Below are positions 57,896 through 64,000 of a DNA stretch of 64,000 nt, piece after piece. Made by a program: the position numbers and the translations under genes. Position 1 is the stretch's first letter. The number at the start of each line of letters is the position of its first letter. The stretch lies in assembly GCA_000149225.2 (NCBI GenBank), contig CM000689.1:806001-870000 (forward strand), given 5' to 3'. Origin of the DNA: Lachancea kluyveri NRRL Y-12651 (taxonomy: Eukaryota > Ascomycota > Saccharomycetes > Saccharomycetales > Saccharomycetaceae). The notes under the pieces were generated by a model. It was not told where the DNA came from. It saw only the letters and a list, made by a program, of their open reading frames with translations, and did no database searches.

Positions 57896-58450
57896 TAAAG
57901 CTGGGTCGCAACGTTACTCTCATCGAACGGGGTTTACAGAGCTGGAAATATCTAAATAGACCTGGAAAAACACTAGACGTTTACTTCTTTGCTTGCTTCC
58001 CGTCATATCCAAGCTTGTAGCAATCGATCAAGGATGAGTCGAAAGAGAGCCCCATAAATGCTGCTCCTGAATCCCGTGTCAGCACTAAACTAGAAGTGAG
58101 ATCAGCATCACAAGTGCCAGTATTGCATTCAATTACGAAAACAAGATGCAAGAATCAAGCTTCACGCCTGGCAGATCCTAGGAAGTGCAAAATGTCAATC
58201 ACAAGTTCTTCTTTCCATTTTTGTTTAAATGGGTGTGGCGGTCTGCACCAACTTTTCAGTGTTGTCATTGTCGATTGTGAGTTTTGCACAGTAGAGCCGA
58301 CGGAAGCTGTGAAATTTGAGCCGCTTCCGTGCCAAGATGTAAACTCGCCCTTACCTCTGGCCTCTATTATGCGATGAAGCCGGCGGAAGCTACAAAGTGT
58401 AAAATTGACCTTCTCGTTGGCCTGGTTCGAGCTGCCTCGCCTTATCTTAC

Positions 58451-58480
58451 CTTGCCTTGCCTTGCCTTGCCTTGCCTTGC
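58451..58480. repeat. Pentanucleotide repeat (CTTGC)6
   Basis: Six exact CTTGC units. On the minus strand they give the GKARQGKARQ run in a spurious open frame. Confidence 0.95.
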
Positions 58481-59788
58481 CAACATGTATGATAGTGCAA
58501 GTGCGAACAATGCATTGGTATAACCACTTCATACCTGGGGTTACTCGGCCAATTGGTTTTCTGTTGGCACCTAGTGAGGCCACTAACTGTGAGCAAGACT
58601 TTTGTAGTCGAAGCCGTCTCTTTGCGACATGTGAGGATCCTGTCGAGAGGCCGCTATATCCTCCAGGTTCTCTGCTCGAGGCCTTGCTGCTGCGCGGTTT
58701 GGCTTCTGGGCTGTCGACCGGACAATGGGTAAAATTTCGCGTGCCTATCAGGGTGCCATTGTCTTTTGGTGTACGGGGTGTCTTGTTCACATCAAGGTAG
58801 AAAAAAGAGATCTACACCGTCCAATTTGGATGTGTTACGTTCTGCATGATAACTACGAGGGATCTTCGCAAACAAGCTGCTGAGATCTCTCAGTTGTCAC
58901 AACAATATACGGGTAGTACGACGTGCAAGCGGGACGATTCTATTCCATAGCAATAAGCCCGTTAAATGCACAAACACAGGAATTTTGGATTCCAGAAATT
59001 CAAAGGGGTGAATAGAGTTGTGTCACTTTGTCAATAAGATCGACGTCACAGTCTTTCATCCTATGCACAGATCCAGGACTGTATTTGAATATCCGATCCC
59101 AGCCACGTTAGGAAATGTTGGGAGAAAGAAAAATCATTGCAGCTACTTTGATTACTTTTTGTTGTTTTTCTTTATGTTTTTCTTTTTCTTTTTCTTTTTC
59201 TTTTTCTTTGGTTTTTTGTTTTGATGAGTAGCTGTCGCATTGACTGTTTGAAAAGAGGACGGATATGTTGTGCAAGGATAAATGAGAGGGAAAACGAAAA
59301 ACATAAACGCACGTCTTGAAAGACGAGGCGATAGGAAAGCAAACCAAAATGGTTACTTGTTTTGTCACTTGAATCGGAAACGGTAATTAATAAATAAACA
59401 AGTTGACAAATAAACAAATAAACAAATAAATAAAGAACGACAGTCGGCACCATGGCGCATATTGTAGAGAATAAGGTTACGTGTTCGTGTTTTTATATCT
59501 ATATCTCCCTACAAATTTTGAGACAACTTTTGTCTCCCGGACACGTGCTATTGCTGCAGCGGATGTACTCGACCAAGAACTCGACAAGGTGTGTTGAGCT
59601 AAACGCTGCAAAGAGAATGTAGAAAGGAAAAAAAGAATCGGTACACACGTAATACTGCCAGGAAGTGCGTAGAATCCAAAAACCACCAGTTCTTGTTATT
59701 GTGGCGCGAAAAAGGATCGCCTTTAATCCGTCTCCTCCGCACCGCTCCTGATGTCGTTAACATAAATGGAAGCAAAAAACAAACATGT

Positions 59789-62700
59789 TTAGCAGCAACC
59801 CTCGTGGCATTCTTTTTCAGAGCCGTTACAACACTCTCCATCAGAGCCGCAATCTTCCTCGTCCTCCTCGAGCTCCTCAAGCGCAATTGCGTATCCCTCC
59901 TTCTCAAGAAACTCCTTCACTGCATCCAGCTTGCCCGGGTGGCAACTGATAAACACAACACCATTTTCCGAGTCAAAGATGTCGACAAAATACTTTGCCA
60001 TCACCCGCTCGAGGTCCTCCGTGGTGACCTTGCCTAGTTTGCTCAAAAACACCTTGTTGAAGTTGGGGCCCCGCTTCTTGCAAAAGTCGTCGATGTACTT
60101 CATTAGCGCAGAGGCCAAGTACCCGTTTTCGCTGGACGCAATGCCGTTGATGATACTGCTAATCGCACCTTTGACCAGTTGCGGGTCAAACTTGGTGGTG
60201 CCGGACGCATAGTCGTTCACAATCGCCTTTGCCTTCTGGTAGCACTTGACGATATCGGCACCACGGTAAACGGAGAACCCCAGCGCGTTGGACTCCGTCA
60301 TCTTGGCCATATTGGCGCCGTAGGCCAGGCCCGAGCCCCGGATGCCTTTCCAGAACGGGCCCTCCACACACTGCAGGTACTCGGCGGCCAGAGTGATTGG
60401 CGCAAAGTCGGGGTGGTGGTAGTCCAGGTCTAGCGGCATAGAGGTGAGAGCGGTCATATAAGAGGACTCGGACGCCGGCGTGGTGATCACGTAAGCAACG
60501 TCTCTGGGGTTCTTGCCCAGTAGAGACAGGGACTCTGCCAGACGTGGCACTGGGGGCACGACCACCTCAGCACCAGGGGCAACACCTTCTAGGCGGCCCA
60601 CAAGCTCGGTCCACGGCTCGTAGACATTGCCAAGCTTTTCGACATCGCCAAACACAAGAATGTGGAACTTGCGGAAGTTGGACCTCAGCTGCTCGCGCAT
60701 GGTGTTTAGTCTCGGCAAGACCTTTTCCTCGTACTTGCCGTTCTCTATGTCGTCCAGGACGTCCCCAAGAAGCTCCTCGACAAACAGCTCATCGGTGGAC
60801 TTTTTCGCGGTTCTTTCCGAAAAAAAGTGTCTGTTGATCAGCGAGTGCATCATCAAGTCGCCCTCTCTTTTCAGCTCAACAATGGAGTTCAAGAACTTTT
60901 CCAGCAAAACGGTAACACGTTTTTCGTCAAAGACCATGTCAAACAGACAGTGCTTGACCCACTTGACTGCCTCCGGGTAATTCTTGGCTCTGCATTGGAT
61001 GCGGAAGTCGATCAGATCCGGAAACTCCCCGCGCAGGCCCAGCGTGATCTGCGAGTCGACAGTTTCGGACTTCAACTGGGAGACAACGTCCTCGTACGGG
61101 ACCAGCTTGCCTTCTGCGGTTTCCATGGGCATGGAGAACAGCTCGCAAAAGATGTGGTAGAACGGTAACAGAGTAGTGTCCTTGACCGTGGTGGAGTTGA
61201 CCAGAACATGTAGCTCGACAAACTGCGAGGGAAAGTGGTCCAGGTGGATGAAAAGAGGAAAGTCGTCGGGGCGGGACTCCAGAACCCTGCGCGTCAGCTC
61301 GTCCTGCATGTCGTTGAACTCGTGCCCGATAGTGGTGATGCCCTTTGTGGTGATGAACTCGACACTCTGTGCCGGGTTCTCCACAACAAACTCTGCCAGC
61401 GTGGATTCGGGAATGGGCTGATTGTTGTGCTTTTGGGCGCTTTCCAGCTTCTCCTGCAGGTCTCTCCGCCCGGCGTCGCCCAGATCCCGCTTCCGCTTCT
61501 GGATGCGCTCGGCCTGCTCTCTTTCCAGGCGAGCGTACATCTCTGCGCTCGGCCTGCCCAAAACGACGACCGGCTTGTTGGCGAGGAACAGGTTTTCGAG
61601 CAGGTCCTGCCATTGCGCCTGGTTCCACTGCAGTAGGGCGTCAAAGTCCGCCAGGTCTCTGAGGGAGTCCTTGAGGATCTGGCAGTCGTCGTCCCCGTAC
61701 AAAAAGTCGGTGATGCAGGCCTGGCTCAGGATGGTGGAGCCGTTTTTCTCGCACTTGATCACATAGTCCCACTTGCCGTTCTCTACAACCTGCTTCATCC
61801 TCCTGAGGTCGACTTTGTGGTGGGCCAGGATTTCAAACACCTTGTCCCTGGTTTCCTCGAGCCTGTCGGTGGGGACGCCGTGGAACGTCAGATTCACAAT
61901 GGTGCGCATAAAATCGTCGGTCCAGTAGTCTGCCGCGTTTGCATACGGGTTGTCAATCTCCACCAACTGCTTGTTGAACGGCGCCAGGGCCGTGTCGGTA
62001 AAGTAGTCGAGCAGCACAGATACTGCCAAGTCGTTCAGGTGAGAGGTGTACGCCTCACCAATCCAGGACATGACAATCTCGCCCTGGGACTCGTCCAGTT
62101 CCGGAAACTCGACTTCGGTCTCGACGACCTGCGAAAGCCTGGCTGGGATCTGGAAGTCCACAGAGTCCACAAACGGCCTCTTACGCGGGCCCGTGCACTC
62201 TGGCAGCGCGGCGTCAAACTCCTCCATGATCTGCAGCAGTTCGTGCTCGGGAACGTTGCCGCATACAATCAGACACAGGTTGTCGGGCGAGTACATCTCC
62301 TTGTGGAACTGCCTGATCTCTTTGTTGGTCAGCTCGCGCAAGTTCTTGGTCAGGCCGCCGGTTTCGGATCTGTAGCCGCTGCCCTCGGGAAACATCTGCT
62401 TTTGCTTTTCCAGCATGGTGACAAACCAGCTCTGGGACTCGATGCCCTCCATCTCGCTAAACACCACGCCCTTGTCCTCGAGGCTCTCCGGATCCACATG
62501 ATACACCTCAGTACAACAGGCCTCGTCCGTGAGAGTGGGGTTGAGTACGTGGTCCAGGTACACGGGCAGCAGCTTCTTGAAGCCCAGCCAGCCCGCGGAA
62601 GTCAGCGTGTACACCGTTTGATCGGTGGCGGTCCACGCGTTGGTCGACGACATGCACAAGTTACCCGCGGTGTCCAGCAGTCCTTTGAAGGGGAACTTGC

Positions 62701-62911
62701 GGGAGCCCATAAAGATCAGGTGCTCCAGCGTATGCGGCACGCCAGAATCTGTGGGGCACTCGGTGGCCAGGGCAAAGTAGCCCTGCACCAGTGGCGACGA
62801 GTTGGAGTTGATGTGGATCAGCTGCAAGCGTGAACGCGAGGAGATAAACTTGGTCAAGTGGTACTGGGGGGCGTAGTCGATTTGGAACGACACTAGCTTG
62901 TTGAATACCAT
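59789..62911 (-). CDS. SDD3: YOL098C/SDD3-type M16 metalloprotease
   Basis: Cytosolic insulinase-family (M16C) zinc protease of 1040 aa from the start at 62911 (MVFNKLVSFQIDYAP), against about 1037 in S. cerevisiae YOL098C. An in-frame ATG at 62998 would add 29 Lys/Gln-rich residues. The inverted zinc motif HxxEH is intact in SGVPHTLEHLIFMGS near residue 53, with the downstream zinc-ligand Glu in VVFSEMEGIESQS. Four M16 domains are implied by length. The C-terminal tail is acidic and Cys-rich (EEDEEDCGSDGECCNG), an oddity that could bind metal. In S. cerevisiae it neighbours PKH2; here flocculin B separates it from the inverted block. A T30 run at 63030-63059 lies just upstream. Confidence 0.93.
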   Translation of the reverse strand: MVFNKLVSFQIDYAPQYHLTKFISSRSRLQLIHINSNSSPLVQGYFALATECPTDSGVPHTLEHLIFMGSRKFPFKGLLDTAGNLCMSSTNAWTATDQTVYTLTSAGWLGFKKLLPVYLDHVLNPTLTDEACCTEVYHVDPESLEDKGVVFSEMEGIESQSWFVTMLEKQKQMFPEGSGYRSETGGLTKNLRELTNKEIRQFHKEMYSPDNLCLIVCGNVPEHELLQIMEEFDAALPECTGPRKRPFVDSVDFQIPARLSQVVETEVEFPELDESQGEIVMSWIGEAYTSHLNDLAVSVLLDYFTDTALAPFNKQLVEIDNPYANAADYWTDDFMRTIVNLTFHGVPTDRLEETRDKVFEILAHHKVDLRRMKQVVENGKWDYVIKCEKNGSTILSQACITDFLYGDDDCQILKDSLRDLADFDALLQWNQAQWQDLLENLFLANKPVVVLGRPSAEMYARLEREQAERIQKRKRDLGDAGRRDLQEKLESAQKHNNQPIPESTLAEFVVENPAQSVEFITTKGITTIGHEFNDMQDELTRRVLESRPDDFPLFIHLDHFPSQFVELHVLVNSTTVKDTTLLPFYHIFCELFSMPMETAEGKLVPYEDVVSQLKSETVDSQITLGLRGEFPDLIDFRIQCRAKNYPEAVKWVKHCLFDMVFDEKRVTVLLEKFLNSIVELKREGDLMMHSLINRHFFSERTAKKSTDELFVEELLGDVLDDIENGKYEEKVLPRLNTMREQLRSNFRKFHILVFGDVEKLGNVYEPWTELVGRLEGVAPGAEVVVPPVPRLAESLSLLGKNPRDVAYVITTPASESSYMTALTSMPLDLDYHHPDFAPITLAAEYLQCVEGPFWKGIRGSGLAYGANMAKMTESNALGFSVYRGADIVKCYQKAKAIVNDYASGTTKFDPQLVKGAISSIINGIASSENGYLASALMKYIDDFCKKRGPNFNKVFLSKLGKVTTEDLERVMAKYFVDIFDSENGVVFISCHPGKLDAVKEFLEKEGYAIALEELEEDEEDCGSDGECCNGSEKECHEGCC

Positions 62912-62998
62912 TGCGTTTTTGTGCTGTTTGTGTATGTGCTGTTTGTCTTTCCTTTGCCTTGTACCAGATGCGCTTTTGTTATCAGCTTGGTTTGCCAT

Positions 62999-63027
62999 CT
63001 TGACAGCCTTCGCCGTCTGTGTTTATA

Positions 63028-63060
<33 letters not shown>

Positions 63061-63227
63061 TAGTGAAGAACGGTCGTGATAATAAAGTACCGGGCTCCAG
63101 AGGGGCAACTGCAGGGGAAGGGAAAGGAGACCGAATGATGGACGCTGCTGTCTGCGTCCGATTGAATGACCCAGGGTGTTTCACATGAGCAGGAGGCGCG
63201 ATTCACAACGAGGATTGCTACGTACTA

Positions 63228-63262
<35 letters not shown>

Positions 63263-63887
63263 CGCTACGCTTCTCAGCAGGGACAAGTAGAAATATATAT
63301 GCACAAAATCAGATATCTATACGCTTCTCTTCCTGTGGTGTATCAGAAGTCTAACGTCTGAAGTATTTGTATCATCACGATGTGCGTGTTTTTGCTGCTA
63401 CGTTGCTCGAGCTACGCCGCCAAAACCACCAGTGCTCCGTCGACCGATGGAGACAAAGCCGCCATGATGGGCGGTGAGGGCCCACTGTTGGTCTATAAGT
63501 GCAGATGCAACGGGGGCGTCCTCGAGGACAACAAGGACAGAATAGAGCCGAGGGCCTGGTGGACAAAACTCCGTCTCAGGCTACGTGTAGTAGAAAAACG
63601 AGACAAAGAGAGAAAGGGAGGAAAAAGAATCTTTGCACACCCGGCCTTTTGGACGGATTGTTCGAGGAAAGGAGAAGGGTCAAGAATGAAGAATAACGCA
63701 AAAGAAAAAAAAAGAACCTTGTTTATTGTTTTGATGTTTCCCTCGGCCATCACCCGGACACGCGCCCTGGGATAACAAGCTCGAAGCGTAGGGCTGTAGC
63801 CGTTCTGCAGCGGCAGCACGCCGCCAGCACGCCGCCAGCACATCAAGTGCATCACGTCCGTCTTTCAAATACTCTAGTATACACAAG
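62999..63887. other. Intergenic region, metalloprotease to SLD5
   Basis: Upstream region of the protease gene and 3' flank of SLD5. It contains a T30 run (63030-63059), a (GA)15 run (63230-63259) and one TTCACATG 8-mer at 63180. The 131-codon open frame at 63380-63775 (+) has no conserved features and is not called. Confidence 0.6.
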
Positions 63888-64000
63888 CTATATCAGCACC
63901 ACTTTGCCCTCCCGTAGCAGGTCACGCACGACGTTGTACCTGAGAACGTAGATCCCGCCTACAGCCAGCTCGACCTCCTCGTTCAGCTCTTTGATGCTCA
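63888..64000 (-). CDS. SLD5: SLD5, GINS complex subunit (3' end)
   Basis: Only the last 36 codons are in the window; the rest lies beyond its right edge. The end reads GGIYVLRYNVVRDLLREGKV followed by VLI, matching the C-terminal B-domain of Sld5/GINS4 (human: LVRYRTIAPLVASGAVQLI). GINS activates the Mcm2-7 replicative helicase. In S. cerevisiae SLD5 (YDR489W) adjoins PKH1, so its place next to the YOL098C-type gene fits the pre-duplication order. Confidence 0.8.
   Translation of the reverse strand, partial: SIKELNEEVELAVGGIYVLRYNVVRDLLREGKVVLI

Larger units (their letters stand above)
56891..59788. other. Gene-poor stretch upstream of flocculin B
   Basis: About 2.9 kb without an intact gene. 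The part nearest the flocculin (to about 57230) is a diverged copy of the sequence upstream of flocculin A, including a coding-like fragment ending at 57001 (minus) with CTYCFEDARSQPSIKQILS. Beyond it lie short tandem repeats and A/T-rich sequence. A 211-codon open frame at 58155-58790 (minus) starts at GTG and shows nothing conserved. The last 330 bp serve as the 3' flank of the metalloprotease gene. Confidence 0.6.

Noticed and set aside
58155-58790. 211-codon open frame on the minus strand
   Set aside because: Starts at GTG, includes a CTTGC pentamer repeat and shows no conserved domain; lies in a decayed gene-poor stretch.
63380-63775. 131-codon open frame on the plus strand
   Set aside because: Low-complexity Arg/Lys-rich sequence, no known fold; overlapped by an equally open frame on the other strand.
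1-64000. Reassigned CTG codon (CUG-Ser or CUG-Ala clade)
   Set aside because: CTG is very common at positions where conserved proteins need leucine (CDS1, ERG24, PUF6, ITR1), and gene order is of the Saccharomycetaceae type.

Overview
This is nuclear DNA of a budding yeast of the family Saccharomycetaceae, most likely a lineage that did not share the whole-genome duplication (WGD). Genes are compact and nearly intronless, the three tRNA genes match S. cerevisiae tRNAs closely, and CTG is plainly read as leucine. The gene order interleaves blocks that S. cerevisiae carries on separate chromosomes: IV (PKH1-IZH1-MZM1-RSM28-VPS3-PUF6-ITR1-SEC20), XV (INO4-YOL107W-NDJ1-TPT1-PKH2-YOL098C) and XIV (MRPL10-WSC2-POP3-HCH1-ERG24). 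That is the pre-duplication arrangement. I cannot fix the genus. All comparisons with S. cerevisiae gene order, orientation and protein lengths are from memory.

Layout. 1-13.6 kb: DBP10 (3' part), PRP9, CDS1, YPK3, an unknown gene, a MNN2-type mannosyltransferase, ETR1 and a DMT-family membrane protein. 13.9-21 kb: tRNA-Asn, INO4 (with an intron), tRNA-Arg, YOL107W/TMEM115, MRPL10, tRNA-Thr, a WSC sensor and POP3. 21-27.5 kb: a gene-poor stretch, flocculin A (+) and an ARF pseudogene. 27.6-52.8 kb: PKH, an unknown acidic CxxC protein, IZH, MZM1, TPT1, RSM28, VPS3, PUF6, ITR1, SEC20, an NDJ1 candidate, ERG24, a leaderless NDI1-like dehydrogenase and HCH1. 53.4-59.8 kb: flocculin B (-) and a second gene-poor stretch. 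59.8-64 kb: YOL098C/SDD3-type metalloprotease and the 3' end of SLD5.

The main discovery is structural. The two FLO1-type flocculin genes form a roughly 3.5-kb inverted repeat about 26 kb apart, and they lie exactly at the two ends of an inversion. Turning the segment between them around restores two ancestral junctions at once, POP3-HCH1-ERG24 on the left and PKH-YOL098C-SLD5 on the right, with every gene in its S. cerevisiae orientation. Each flocculin is cut by one nonsense codon, early in B and late in A. A crossover between those points, which is the same event that flips the segment, would give one uninterrupted adhesin and one doubly broken copy. The flocculins also differ reciprocally in their tandem repeats.

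There is a smaller regulatory theme. INO4, ITR1 and CDS1, three inositol/phospholipid genes, all lie in this window with Ino2-Ino4-type TTCACATG-like sites upstream. PUF6 has a textbook PAC+RRPE pair, and HCH1 has a perfect three-unit heat-shock element.
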